64,000 nt of DNA from Bog-756 sp963828385 (GCA_963828385.1 CAWHEF010000002.1:1240001-1304000), one strand, 5' to 3'; shown: positions 28,220 to 38,133, counted from the stretch's first letter. Notes: generated by a model not told the origin, from the letters alone. Numbers and translations are program-made.

Positions 28220-29673
28220 GGATCTTCCGGTATCTGCGGGGTCTGATCGCCCGCAGGCGATGCCCGGTCGGCCCTGACAGGCGATCCACGATGTAGGCAC
28301 AGAGGCGCTTCAGACTCTCTTTTGTGAGAAAGAAGAAGCTCCTCCACGCCTCTGTGTATGTCGATCCTAGCGAGATCGTTCGCCATCTCGTGGGTCTGAA
28401 AGACGTCCGTGTCCTTTCCTACGCGCGTCGTGGACCAGCAGGTGAGATCACCATCGAGCAGGCAGACCCCGTCCTTTTCTGCCGGCGCTGCGGGGGACGC
28501 GCTTGGGTGAAGGACCGCCCGATCGTCACCTACGTGGACCTGCCCTTCGGCGGCGTGCCGATCACGCTGCGCTGGAGGAAGCACCGGCTCGTCTGCCCCG
28601 ACGAAGGCTGCCCGGTGCGCACGTTCACCCTGGGGGATCACCGCATCGCTGCCGTCGGCTGCATGCTCACCACGAGGGCGGCCAAGTGGGTGGTGAAACA
28701 GATCGGCGGCGGCCAGACCATCTCGCATCTCGCGGTGAGCTCGGCTGCTGCTGGGACGCGATCAACACGGCGGTGCGCATCTACGGGGCGGCGCTTCTTG
28801 CGGCGGACACGAGGCGCTTGAAGGAGACGACGGCCATCGGGCTCGACGAGGCGCTCTTTGTCAGATCCGGGCCCTACAAGGAGAAGACCTGGTCGACGAC
28901 GGTGTGCGACGTGGTCAACGACGCGCTGATCGACGTGCTCCCGACCAGGGACTTCACGAAGGTCGCCGGCTGGCTTCGTGCCCAGCCCCATCACGTGAAA
29001 GACCACCTCGACTACGGCTGCTTGGACATGTCGAGGACCTACAACGCCGTCTTTCGGGTGGTCACGCCCAAGGCCACCCGGGTCATCGACCGCTTCCACG
29101 TCATGCGTCACGCCATCTTGGCTGTAGACCAGACCCGGCGCCGGGTCCAAAACGAGCGCCTGGGTCACCGGGGACGAGCGAGTGACCCGCTTTATCGGGC
29201 CCGCAAGCTCTTGATCATCAAGGCGACGGCCGACGATCCCGAACTCTGTGCCCGCCTCGAGGGTCTCTTGGCACTGGGCGATCCCGACGGCGAGGTGGCG
29301 TTCGCCTACAGCGTCAAAGAGGCCGTCGCCCGGTTCTATGGCACCGAGGATCCTGAGCAAGCAGCCGATCTGCTCCGCGACGTCATTGACGTGAGCTCCA
29401 AACGCTCCGCCCCCTTTGAGGTCAGACGACTGGCCCGCACGCTTCGCAACTGGTTCGATCCCATCGTGGCCTGGCACGAGGCCAAGGTGTCCAACGGTCC
29501 GACCGAAGGCATGAACAACCTCTTGAAACGGGTCAAGCGGGTTGCGTTTGGGTTCACGAACTTCGAGAACTTCCGCATCCGGGCCCTCCTCTATGCCGGC
29601 AAGCCCAACTTCAGAGTGCTCGACTCGATCGTGGTGGCGTGAGGTGGCTCACCCCGCAGAAACCGGAAGACCC
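28220..29673 (+). mobile_element. ISL3-family insertion sequence, complete
   Basis: 1454 bp. The ends are 23-bp inverted repeats with two mismatches (28220-28242 starts GGATCTTCCGG; 29651-29673, reversed, starts GGGTCTTCCGG). They are flanked by a perfect 8-bp direct repeat GGTTCTGT at 28212-28219 and 29674-29681, the target-site length of ISL3 elements. It contains one transposase gene. The insertion splits a VOC gene on the minus strand and is therefore recent. Confidence 0.95.
28324..29642 (+). CDS. ISL3-family transposase (frameshifted)
   Basis: About 439 residues. The N-terminal zinc-ribbon domain (FCRRCGGRA and CPDEGCPVRTF) and HTH are in the first frame. After a break near 28740 the DDE catalytic domain follows: IGLDEALF, then VIDRFHVMR, then SNGPTEGMNNLLKRVKR, giving the D, D and E residues in ISL3 order. 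The GTG start 28324 is 82 bp inside the left inverted repeat. One indel separates the halves, so the copy may be active if that is an error. Confidence 0.9.
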
Positions 29674-29987
29674 GGTTCTGTCCGAGGCTCATGGAGCACA
29701 GTGGCGCCAGCCCTCACCGCTCGGTCGTGGGCACCCTCGATGTCGTCGACGCTGAGACTGATCTGCGCTCCGGTGGTGGGGCGGTCCTTCGCTGGATACA
29801 GGGCGAAGTGCAGATAGGCGCCCTCGATCCAGGAGATCTCTGCATGTTGTCCTCCGGTCCAGCGATCGTCGCCTCCGTTGTCGCCCGGATGGAGATCTAC
29901 GCCGAAGGCGTCCCGGTAGAGCGTCGTCGAACGGTCCAGATCGGACACTGCCAAAATCACCGCGACGAGCCGCCTTGTCACTGTCAT
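29674..29987 (-). pseudogene. 5' part of VOC gene disrupted by the IS
   Basis: Starts at ATG 29987 behind AGGAGAAGG. LVAVILAVSDLDRSTTLYRDAF, then LSVDDIEGAHDRAVRAGATVL are the two VOC half-repeats, resembling the glyoxalase/bleomycin-resistance superfamily. The frame reads through into the IS after HEPRTE; its natural end is at 28145-28211. The truncated product would lack the last metal-ligand strand and is probably non-functional. Confidence 0.88.
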
Positions 29988-30039
29988 TCGCCTTCTCCTC
30001 GGCGACGTCTATCTGATGCCCATGCCAAAGGTAACCTGG

Positions 30040-31284
30040 TCAGTGCCAGAGGGAGCAGATAGGCAGCGCGAGGATTCGTTCACTCAGAGCGAACGGCCGT
30101 GGGCCAGTGTGGAGGAGGGCACCGGCCACGAACCGGGGACCGAGCCGGTCTCGAAGCCACGCCAAGTGGCGGCCATCGCTTGCGGAAGGCGAAGCGCTGG
30201 CCTTGACCTCGACGGCGATTACATCACTGCCGGCGAGTTCGGCCAGCAGGTCGATCTCGTGACGACCATCCTTTTCCCGCAGGTGGTACAGACGCGGGCG
30301 CAAGGTGCTCAGTTCGGCTTCAGGTCGGATCTGGGAGAGCACGAAGGTGTCGATGATCCGACCCAGCAGATCCCCATCACCTATCACTGCACGCTCGTTG
30401 AGGCGGAGCGCGGCAGTCACCAAGGACGGGTCGATCATGTGACGTTTGGGGCTCTTCACGAGCCTCGAAAGTCGGTTGTTGCTCCACGCCGGCAGCGCCT
30501 CAAAGACGAAGAGATCCGATAGCAATCGCTCGTAAGCTCCAGCGGTCATCCTGCTGATTCCGGCAGCGTCGTAGACGGTTTTGTCCTCCACGATCCCAGC
30601 CGTGTTTACGCACAATGCCTCGAAGTAGCGGCGCAGCAGGACCGGGTCACGGCCACCATCAAGGTTCTCGGCGTCGCGGCTTACCAGCTGGTCAATGTAG
30701 GCCTCGAGCCACGCTTGCCTTGCTGCGTCTCCGAGCCGCAGGACGGGATCGGGAAAGCCTCCCCGGAGAGCGAGATCGATGTAGCCGCGCAAGTCGGGAG
30801 GGTCATCGGGGAGGGGAAACTCCGTGAGGTCGGCAGTGCTCAACCGGTCGAGGATCCCTGGCCCCTGGGCGCGGTCCATCGCCTCACGCACCGTCAGGCC
30901 GTACATCGTCAGGTTGACCACGCGCCCGATCCCCGACCACACGTAGCTACCCCGACGAGCCCGGGCGCTCCCGGTGAGCAGGAACCTGCCGGGGCGGGGA
31001 TCTTCGTCCACGGCGCGTCGCACCGCCCCCATCAACTCGGGAACCTCCTGCCATTCGTCGAGCAGAACCGGTTCCGTCATCGCCCTGAGGGCCGCGTCGG
31101 CATCGAAGCGGAACGCAGCCGCCTCGGCGGGAACATCGAGCTGCACGACGCTGCGGGCGAGCCGCCGGGTGGTGGTGGTCTTCCCGCTGGCGCGGGGACC
31201 GACGACCAGCAGCGCCGGCAACTCGGAGAACAGGTCCGCCAGGGGGCCATCTACCAGTCGAGGAAGATAAGCAGGCGCAGGCAA
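30040..31284 (-). CDS. AAA ATPase with DUF4143 domain
   Basis: 414 residues. The P-loop GPRASGKTT is at about 29-37, Walker B is EPVLLDEWQEVPEL and sensor FLLTGSARARR. The DUF4143 region ends in a nuclease-like HEIDLLAELAGSDVIAVEVKAS, the EVK part of a PD-(D/E)XK-like core. Such proteins are widespread and sporadic, with suspected roles in mobile-element or defence biology, but none is proven. It lies next to an IS-disrupted gene in a variable region. Confidence 0.85.
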   Translation of the reverse strand: MPAPAYLPRLVDGPLADLFSELPALLVVGPRASGKTTTTRRLARSVVQLDVPAEAAAFRFDADAALRAMTEPVLLDEWQEVPELMGAVRRAVDEDPRPGRFLLTGSARARRGSYVWSGIGRVVNLTMYGLTVREAMDRAQGPGILDRLSTADLTEFPLPDDPPDLRGYIDLALRGGFPDPVLRLGDAARQAWLEAYIDQLVSRDAENLDGGRDPVLLRRYFEALCVNTAGIVEDKTVYDAAGISRMTAGAYERLLSDLFVFEALPAWSNNRLSRLVKSPKRHMIDPSLVTAALRLNERAVIGDGDLLGRIIDTFVLSQIRPEAELSTLRPRLYHLREKDGRHEIDLLAELAGSDVIAVEVKASASPSASDGRHLAWLRDRLGPRFVAGALLHTGPRPFALSERILALPICSLWH

Positions 31285-31555
31285 GGCCCCAGTCTAGCGC
31301 TTTGGACGGACTCAGTAGCGTTCTAGACCGCCATGAGATATCTATATCGCCCTTATCCCAGTAGTGGTTTGGCCCACGAATCACAAGGTGAGGCACGGAT
31401 CGACCAATATCGAGCCCCACCTGGTCGAGGAGATCGCGGACCCTCCCGACGGTCACCGTCGGTCGAGATCGATCACTGGTCCGGCGATTACGGCGGAGCG
31501 GTTCGTACTGTTGGAACAAGGCACCACCAAGACCCACAAGGTCAGAGGCACCAGG
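31285..31555. other. intergenic region, no supported gene
   Basis: A minus-strand frame at about 31537-31325 reads VGRVRDLLDQVGLDIGRSVP followed by HLVIRGPNHYWDKGDIDI. It looks protein-like but has no start signal and runs into the ATPase gene in the wrong frame. It may be a gene remnant; I do not recognise it. Confidence 0.4.
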
Positions 31556-33331
31556 TCACGGCCCACCAGCGACGTACCGATCCCGAGGTGGCGAATCGGC
31601 CGCGGTGCCCGGCAAGACTCCGTCGGCCCAGGCCGGAAGATCGCCTGTCACCGCTGCGGTGAGCAGCTCGACGGTGCAGGTGAGGCATTCGGAGCGATCG
31701 AACGAGCGGCGCACCCGCTCAGCTCCGGTTGCGCCCATCGCCTGGAGCGCCTGGGTGGACGCCTCGGCGACGGCGCCTAGTCCGGTAAAGATCGCCCCCA
31801 GGTCGTACGGCTCGCTCAACCAACCGGTGACGTCGGGTTCGATCAGCGTTGACACGTCGCCCACATCCGTGGCCATGACGGGAAGCCCGAAGGCCATGGC
31901 CTCGAGGACGACTGCCGGAAGTGACTCCGATTCGGAAGGCATCGCTGCAGCATCGGCAGCCGCCCACCATGGCCGAAGGTCATGGCAGAAGGGGAGGATG
32001 CGGATGCTGTCTCCGAGGTTGCGGTAGGAGACGTAGTGCCTGATCGCATCGGTGTAACCGGACTCAGCCTCGCCGATGAGCACGCAACGGAGTCGGGGAT
32101 GGCTTGCCCGAAGCCGGTCGAGTGCTTGGACGAGGAGTGCCTGGCCTTTCACGCCCCAGATCGACGCAGCGCAGACAACTAGCCGATCGTCTGCATTGAC
32201 GTCCAACCGTTCCCGGCTTTGGGCCCGGTCAGTTGTGGTCAGGTAGGCCTCAGCGGCCGTCGTGTCGACACCGGTTCCGAGCACGACGAAGGGTCCCGAT
32301 ACCCCGAGCTCACGATAGACACGGACCGCCGCTAGGGAATTGCTCCACACAACGGATGCTGCGTCGATTGCGTGCAGCGCCCGCTCCTCGATCTCGGCAT
32401 CGAGGCTGCCGTGTACCCAGTGGGCCATCGTGCGCAAGGGGACCGCCTCCCCGATGCGGAGTACCGTCGGCATCTCCAGGCGGTGCGCGGCGTCCATCGC
32501 CGGAAATGCGGAGACCGTGGGTCCGACCACAAGGTCGCATTGATCGTGAAGGGTAGAACTGAGATCAGCCACGGCCCGTTCGTAGCCGTCCAGATCATCG
32601 AGGGGGACCGGTGGGGTGGGCCGGACGTCGGCGCCGGCCGCTTCGAGTATGGGGCGGAGCGGACCATCCGATGGCGCCAAGACCGTCGACCGAAACCCAC
32701 CGGTGTGTTCGAGGTGTCCGATCACCTCCGCCATGCGAAGCTGGGAGCCTCCGAGATCGAGTGTCCGAGCGAACCACAGCAGCCGGATCGACTTATTACC
32801 CGCCCGCCTCCGGCGCATACGGCCGTGCAAGTCCTCTGTTTCCTTGATGTCAGAAGTCGGTGCCGTCCGCGATGCGGAGAGGCGTGGACGGCCGCCGTCG
32901 GCGAGGTGAACGGACACGGGCGGCCACCACTCGCTGGAGCCATCGAGCAACGTCACGGTCACACCCAGCCGCGCCCGTCCATGGATGGAGGGGAGCCGCG
33001 GGGGCAATTCGGCAAACAGTTCGAAGCCGGCCAGGGAAGCGTCATCGCGGCCGAGGGCGACCGCTACATCGGGCCGGGCACGTCCGAGTCCGGCCCTACC
33101 CAGCCAATGATTGTCCAACCAGACCTCGACGCGGGCGACCGAATTATCCGGGAAGAACGCCCAGCCCCGGACCAAGAAACCGCCGGGATCAAGCAGGTCT
33201 TCTCCCGTCGGCTCGTCAATAGCACCAGCAATGGCCTGGGTTCGGTCTGCCGGGTTGAGCGCCTCACCCTGAGGGTCGAGCCTCGTCATGGTCGCCGCAC
33301 CGTTCACGATCCCGGGACCATCGTGGGCCAT
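31556..33331 (-). CDS. GT4-family glycosyltransferase with N-terminal beta domain
   Basis: 591 residues from ATG 33331 (GAGGAG 6 nt upstream; another ATG at 33361 lacks a ribosome site). An N-terminal beta-rich module (about 40-130, FLVRGWAFFPDNSVARVEVW) precedes a GT-B glycosyltransferase: RLLWFARTLDLGGSQLRMAE in the acceptor half, and VVCAASIWGVKGQALLVQAL and the EX7E motif SESESLPAVVLEAMAFG in the donor half. It probably builds a surface or secreted glycan. No other glycan genes are adjacent, so the product is unknown. Confidence 0.85.
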   Translation of the reverse strand: MAHDGPGIVNGAATMTRLDPQGEALNPADRTQAIAGAIDEPTGEDLLDPGGFLVRGWAFFPDNSVARVEVWLDNHWLGRAGLGRARPDVAVALGRDDASLAGFELFAELPPRLPSIHGRARLGVTVTLLDGSSEWWPPVSVHLADGGRPRLSASRTAPTSDIKETEDLHGRMRRRRAGNKSIRLLWFARTLDLGGSQLRMAEVIGHLEHTGGFRSTVLAPSDGPLRPILEAAGADVRPTPPVPLDDLDGYERAVADLSSTLHDQCDLVVGPTVSAFPAMDAAHRLEMPTVLRIGEAVPLRTMAHWVHGSLDAEIEERALHAIDAASVVWSNSLAAVRVYRELGVSGPFVVLGTGVDTTAAEAYLTTTDRAQSRERLDVNADDRLVVCAASIWGVKGQALLVQALDRLRASHPRLRCVLIGEAESGYTDAIRHYVSYRNLGDSIRILPFCHDLRPWWAAADAAAMPSESESLPAVVLEAMAFGLPVMATDVGDVSTLIEPDVTGWLSEPYDLGAIFTGLGAVAEASTQALQAMGATGAERVRRSFDRSECLTCTVELLTAAVTGDLPAWADGVLPGTAADSPPRDRYVAGGP

Positions 33332-33542
33332 GCCCTGCTCCTCGATCCGTTCTTCCACCATGAGAGACTTGCGGTCTGGATTTAAGAGCGCCGGAGGGAT
33401 GAACCTGCCTCCACTGGCACTGGGCACGTCCTCGCAGCGGGACGCTACCAGGCGCCACCCCGTTTGACCGGGTCCCCAATGCCACAGTTTCCCCGGTTGA
33501 GCAATCTCCGGTACCGACTGACCGGTCGACGCCGCCGGCCGG

Positions 33543-35255
33543 TCAGTCGGTACCGTCGGCGAGGTCGTGGCTGATCCGCATCGAGCAGAACTTCGGACCG
33601 CACATCGAGCAGAACCGGGCACCTTTGGCTGCTTCGGCAGGCAGCGTCTCGTCGTGGTAACGGCGGGCGGTCTCGGGGTCGAGAGCCAGGTTGAACTGAT
33701 CGTTCCACCGGAACTCGAACCTAGCCTTCGAGAGGGCGTCGTCCCGGGCCTGTGCCCCAGGGTGTCCTTTGGCCACGTCGGCAGCGTGGGCGGCGATCTT
33801 GTAGGCGATCAATCCTTCCTTCACGTCGCTGCGGTCCGGCAGGCCGAGGTGCTCCTTGGGGGTCACGTAGCAGAGCATGGCTGTACCGTGCATGCCGATC
33901 GTTGCCGCTCCGATGGCCGACGTGATGTGGTCGTAGCCGGGAGCGATGTCCGTCGTGAGGGGACCGAGCGTGTAGAAGGGCGCGTCGTGACACCACTCCT
34001 TCTGGATCCGCACGTTGTCTGCGATCTTGTTCAGCGGAACGTGACCGGGCCCTTCGATCATCACCTGGACGTCGTGGCGCCAGGCGACCTCGGTCAGTTC
34101 AGCCAACGTCGCCAGCTCCGCCAATTGTGCCCGGTCGTTGGCATCGGCGATCGAACCTGGCCGTAGTCCGTCTCCGAGCGAGAAGGACACGTCGTAGGCG
34201 GCCATCAAATCGCAGAGCTCCTCGAAGTGGGTGTAGAGGAAGTTCTCCCTCCGATGGGCCCGACACCACGAAGCCATGATCGAGCCTCCCCGGCTCACGA
34301 TGCCGGTCGTCCGTTCAGCTGCCAGCGGAACATGGTCGCGGAGCACACCAGCGTGCACGGTGACGTAGTCGACGCCCTGCTCGGCCTGTTCGACGAGCGC
34401 GTCCCGATAGATCTCCCAGTTGAGCTCCTCGGGCCGTCCATCGACCTTCTCGAGCGCCTGGTAAACGGGCACTGTCCCGATCGGGACCGGCGAGTTCCGG
34501 ATGATCCACTCCCGCGTGGTGTGGATATCCGATCCAGTCGACAGGTCCATCACGGTGTCCGCACCCCAACGGGCCGCCCACGTCAGCTTGTCCACCTCAT
34601 CGGCGATCGAGGAGGTCACAGCAGAATTGCCGATGTTGGCATTCACCTTCACCAAGAACCGGCTCCCGATGACCATGGGTTCGGACTCCGGGTGATTGAC
34701 GTTGGCCGGCAGGATGGCCCTGCCCGCCGCCAGCTCCTTGCGCACGACCTCGGGTTCCACCCCCTCGCGGATGGCGGCGAACCGCATCTCCATGGTGATG
34801 TCGCCTCGCCTGGCGTAGCGCCGTTGGGTGACGACGCCACCGGCGCCGCCTGGCCCACGCCGTGCCCGAAGCGGGGGGCCGCTCGGAGTCGGGCAGCGGG
34901 CAGAGGAGGCCTCTCCTGCCACGCTGGCCGCCGCAGGACCCGCCAGCTCGCCCCTCCGCCGAGCCGCGGCCCGGCCGTCGTCACGGAGGCTCGCCGACCG
35001 GCCGGAATAGATCTCGGCGTCACCCCGGTCCAGTATCCATGGTCGCCTGAGCGGAGGAAGGCCTTCCTCCGATCGGCTGCCGGGCCCGGAGGTGTCGTAG
35101 ATACGTATCGGATCTCCGGGCGGACTGTGGCCATCGCGCAAGAACGGCTCCAGCGCGATCTCCGTGAACGGAACGCGCAGACCGGGCCGGTCGCCCTCCA
35201 CGTAGACCTTGCGTCGCCGAGGTGGCGAGAACGCCACAGTCGTCCGATCGGCCAT
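33543..35255 (-). CDS. thiC: phosphomethylpyrimidine synthase ThiC
   Basis: 570 residues from ATG 35255, directly behind GGAGGAGG. A radical-SAM enzyme converting aminoimidazole ribotide to HMP-P for thiamine. It has the N-terminal ThiC-associated domain, the barrel (VNANIGNSAV, then STGSDIHTTREWI, VMIEGPGHVPLNKI) and the C-terminal cluster motif CSMCGPKFCSM. A TPP riboswitch precedes it. The stretch at about 120-170 is Ala/Arg-rich compared with usual ThiC and could hide compensating indels. Confidence 0.95.
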   Translation of the reverse strand: MADRTTVAFSPPRRRKVYVEGDRPGLRVPFTEIALEPFLRDGHSPPGDPIRIYDTSGPGSRSEEGLPPLRRPWILDRGDAEIYSGRSASLRDDGRAAARRRGELAGPAAASVAGEASSARCPTPSGPPLRARRGPGGAGGVVTQRRYARRGDITMEMRFAAIREGVEPEVVRKELAAGRAILPANVNHPESEPMVIGSRFLVKVNANIGNSAVTSSIADEVDKLTWAARWGADTVMDLSTGSDIHTTREWIIRNSPVPIGTVPVYQALEKVDGRPEELNWEIYRDALVEQAEQGVDYVTVHAGVLRDHVPLAAERTTGIVSRGGSIMASWCRAHRRENFLYTHFEELCDLMAAYDVSFSLGDGLRPGSIADANDRAQLAELATLAELTEVAWRHDVQVMIEGPGHVPLNKIADNVRIQKEWCHDAPFYTLGPLTTDIAPGYDHITSAIGAATIGMHGTAMLCYVTPKEHLGLPDRSDVKEGLIAYKIAAHAADVAKGHPGAQARDDALSKARFEFRWNDQFNLALDPETARRYHDETLPAEAAKGARFCSMCGPKFCSMRISHDLADGTD

Positions 35256-35261
35256 CGTGCC

Positions 35262-35348
35262 TCCTCCCTTCGCCGGCATTACCCGGATCAGGTTCATCGG
35301 TCGGCACCAGTCAGGTGCCCTCTCAGCCCGGTCCATCCGAGCTCCCGC
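35262..35348 (-). promoter_or_regulatory. TPP riboswitch (THI element)
   Basis: On the minus strand the conserved CTGAGAGGG core is followed by ACCTGATCCGGGTAATGCCG and GCGAAGGGAGGAGG. This is the universal THI-box pattern. The thiC Shine-Dalgarno (GGAGGAGG) directly abuts the aptamer 3' end, so control at translation initiation is likely. Confidence 0.95.
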
Positions 35349-35433
35349 GTACGGCCATTGTTCCACATCGCCCTCGGCTCTGACAGGCATCGAGGGCTTC
35401 GGACAGAGGAGGCGGCCCGTCTACGTTGGCGGG

Positions 35434-36033
35434 ATGACGACACGGCCCCGCTGGCTGAGCGAGGGCGGTCCCGAGCGGACCCGGTGGTACATCGACCGCT
35501 TCCGCCGGCTAGCCGCCGAGGGAGCGGATCTCGAAGGGGAGGCCCGGCTGCTCGATGCCGTGGTGGCACCCGGGTCCCGCATCCTCGATGCTGGCTCCGG
35601 GACGGGGAGGGTGGCGGCTGCACTGGCTGACCGCGGCCACGAGGTGGTCGGCGTCGACGTCGATCCGACGCTCATCGAGGCGGCCACATCCGATCACCCG
35701 GGACCCGTGTTCTTGTTGGGCGATCTGTCGACCCTCGACCTGGGAGCCCGGGGCTATGGCGCGCCCTTCGACGCCGCGGTGGTGGCCGGCAACGTGATGA
35801 CCTATGTCGGGCCGGGCTCGGAGCGGGAGGTCCTGACCCGTGTCGGAGCGCACGTCCGACCTGATGGCATCGTCGTGGTCGGCTTCGGCATAGACCGCGG
35901 CTACAGCGTCGCCGCGTTCGACGGACACGCAATAGACGCCGGGCTCGTCCTTGAACACCGTTTCGCCACGTGGGACCTTCGGCCGTGGAGAGCGGACGCC
36001 ACGTTCGCGGTGAGCCTCCTCCGCCGAACGTAG
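35434..36033 (+). CDS. SAM-dependent methyltransferase
   Basis: 199 residues. ILDAGSGTGRVAAALADRG (motif I), VVGVDVDPTLIEAA (motif II) and FDAAVVAGNVMTYV define a class I methyltransferase, with a conserved N-terminal WYIDRFRRLAAEG helix. ATG 35434 is chosen because the upstream frame overlaps the riboswitch. It is divergent from thiC. The substrate is unknown. Confidence 0.85.
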   Translation: MTTRPRWLSEGGPERTRWYIDRFRRLAAEGADLEGEARLLDAVVAPGSRILDAGSGTGRVAAALADRGHEVVGVDVDPTLIEAATSDHPGPVFLLGDLSTLDLGARGYGAPFDAAVVAGNVMTYVGPGSEREVLTRVGAHVRPDGIVVVGFGIDRGYSVAAFDGHAIDAGLVLEHRFATWDLRPWRADATFAVSLLRRT

Positions 36034-36083
36034 GCGGTGGGCGCCTCACACGTCCCGACCGGCCCGCTTGCTACCGTTCGGGC

Positions 36084-36521
36084 GTGCGAGTCTCACTCGA
36101 ACCATCGACCGACCGGGCCGAGTATTCATTCGTGCATCGGGTGCGAGCCCGATTCGGCGAGACCGACGCCATGGGCGTCATCCATCACGGTTCATTCGTC
36201 GCCTACCTCGAAGAGGCGCGGGTGGAGCTGCTTCGCCAGCTCGGCCGTCCCTACGACGAGGTGCGGGCAGCCGGCCTCGACTTCGCTGTGCTCGAGCTCG
36301 TGGTCCGATACCGGCGAGCGGTGCGTTTCGATGATGTCGTGGACATCGCGGCGGAGGTCGGCGGGGTGACCCGGACCACGTTCCAGGTCGGCTATCTGCT
36401 CGAGGTCGGGGGCGAACCCTGTGCCACCGCCGTCACCGTGCACGGGGCCGTCAAACCCGACGGGCGACCGGCCAGGATGCCGCCGTGGATCGCCGACCTC
36501 CTGGGTCATCGGTCGGGCTGA
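36084..36521 (+). CDS. acyl-CoA thioesterase (4HBT hotdog fold)
   Basis: 145 residues from GTG 36084. VRARFGETDAMGVIHHGSFVAYLEEARVE is the 4HBT signature, with the catalytic Asp of TDAMGV and the hotdog helix; VRYRRAVRFDDVV follows. It hydrolyses an acyl-CoA or acyl-carrier thioester in the cytosol. The next gene starts 12 nt downstream, suggesting an operon. Confidence 0.88.
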   Translation: MRVSLEPSTDRAEYSFVHRVRARFGETDAMGVIHHGSFVAYLEEARVELLRQLGRPYDEVRAAGLDFAVLELVVRYRRAVRFDDVVDIAAEVGGVTRTTFQVGYLLEVGGEPCATAVTVHGAVKPDGRPARMPPWIADLLGHRSG

Positions 36522-36532
36522 CGGGAAGGTCC

Positions 36533-37469
36533 GTGCTCGCTTCCTACGGACTGCCGACCCACCGGGTGGACCGGCCCGATGACTTCCTGACTGCTTCGGC
36601 CGTCTCTGAGCTGGCTCGAGCGGCGGAGGCGGCCGGGTTCGCCGCTGTCTACACCACCGAGCATCCCTTCCCTCCCGACGCCTGGCTTGCCGGCGGTGGT
36701 CACCATGCCATCGACCCGCTCGTCGCCCTGTCGTTCGCCGCAGCCGCCACGACGACGGTTCGATTGCACACGAACTTGTTCGTCCTCGCCCTGAGGAACC
36801 CGTTCCTCGCCGCCAAGGGCATCGCCAGCCTCGACGTGCTGAGCGGCGGACGGGTGATCCTCGGCATCGGGTCCGGCTACCTGGAGCCCGAGTTCGAAGC
36901 GGTCGGCGCATCGTTCTCTGACCGCAATCGCCGGACCGACGAGGGGATCGCCGCAATTCGTGCGGCGTGGTCGGGGGAACGTGTCGCGTTCACGGGGTCC
37001 GGGTATGCCGCGTCCGGGGAACACCATGCTGCCGAAGCCGATCCAGTCGCCCCATCCGCCGATCTGGGTGGGAGGGAACAGCCGGCGGGCGATCCGCCGG
37101 GCTGTCGAGCTGGCTGATGGCTGGTCGCCCTTTCCCACTCCGGGCCGACTGGCCGAACGCACTCGGACAGCCTCTGTCCGCGACGTCCACGATCTTGCAT
37201 CGTCGCTCGACTACGCCAGCTCGTATGCCGAGCGCATCGGCCGCGAAGGTCCTCTGACCGTGGCTTTCGTACCCGAGGGCCTTTCGATGGTGGGCCCGGC
37301 CCCGGTAGATGCCGAGCGGGTGATCGAGTCCGTCCGGGCTCTGGAAGCGATCGGCGTCGACTGGATCACGGTCGCCCTTCCGGGCTCCCGCCGGCACGAC
37401 CAGCTGGCCGCTATCGACGAGTTCAGCTCGACGGTGCTCCGTCATGTGAGTCTGCCCGCCCCGACATAG
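36533..37469 (+). CDS. LLM-class F420-dependent oxidoreductase (frameshifted)
   Basis: About 312 residues. The first frame (GTG 36533) has the N-terminal barrel (AAEAAGFAAVYTTEHPF, then NLFVLALRNPFLAAKGIASL and SGGRVILGIGSGYLEPEF). The second has NTMLPKPIQSPHPPIWVGGN and ELADGWSPF. They join near 37018. The luciferase-like TIM barrel with SGGR and GWSPF segments is typical of actinobacterial F420 enzymes. It is probably co-transcribed with the thioesterase. Confidence 0.85.
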
Positions 37470-37650
37470 CGCCGCCCGAAGCACGCCGAGATTCGCCAGG
37501 AGGCGCCGACCGTGCCCGGCCCGGCTCGACGGCCGGACGCGCCGGACCGCCACTCCTCGCCCATATGCTTCCTCGGTGGGACACGTAGACAGGGTCCCTC
37601 ACCCGGTGCTCGGAGAACGAGCGCAAACACGGAGACGAAGGAGAGCGGCG

Positions 37651-38133
37651 ATGAGCATCGCGGTCGGTGACAGGATCCCAGACGTGCAGGTCATGGAGCC
37701 GGGTCCGTCCGGACCGACTCCAGTCCGGACCGGGGAGGTCCTCGGATCGGGCAAGGTGGTGCTGTTCGCCGTGCCCGGGGCCTTCACCCCGACGTGTTCG
37801 GACTATCACCTGCCGAGCTACGTGATCCGTCATGACGACCTGAAGGCGAAGGGGGTCGACACGATCGCCTGCATCGCCGTCAACGACCCCTTCGTCATGG
37901 GGGCATGGGGCGAGGCCCAGAAGGTCGGGAACCTGGTGACCTTGCTGGCCGACGGCAACGGTGACTTCACAAAGGCGGTGGGACTCGAGATGGACGGTTC
38001 GGGCTTCGGCCTGGGGATGCGATCACAACGCTACGCCATGGTCCTGGACGACGGCGTCGTCAAGACGCTCAACGTGGAGCCCGGCGCGGGACTATCGGTG
38101 AGCGCGGCCGACTCCGTCCTCGGGGTGCTCTAG
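37651..38133 (+). CDS. peroxiredoxin (Prx5 type)
   Basis: 160 residues from ATG 37651. The peroxidatic cysteine is C49 in PGAFTPTCSDYHLPSY, followed by IACIAVNDPFVMGAWG and RSQRYAMVLDDGVV, as in 1-Cys/atypical 2-Cys Prx5 enzymes. It reduces peroxides in the cytosol. No separate reductase is adjacent. The 3' end overlaps the convergent PLD-like gene by 42 bp. Confidence 0.93.
   Translation: MSIAVGDRIPDVQVMEPGPSGPTPVRTGEVLGSGKVVLFAVPGAFTPTCSDYHLPSYVIRHDDLKAKGVDTIACIAVNDPFVMGAWGEAQKVGNLVTLLADGNGDFTKAVGLEMDGSGFGLGMRSQRYAMVLDDGVVKTLNVEPGAGLSVSAADSVLGVL

Noticed and set aside
28324..29642. Programmed -1 frameshifting in the ISL3 transposase
   Set aside because: ISL3 transposases are normally single ORFs, and no slippery heptamer is evident near 28740.
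30947..31537. 196-codon minus-strand ORF upstream of the ATPase
   Set aside because: Its second half is an out-of-frame shadow of the ATPase; only the first part looks protein-like and it has no start signal.
34227..35630. 467-codon plus-strand ORF opposite thiC and its riboswitch
   Set aside because: Antisense to a well-supported thiC gene and TPP riboswitch.
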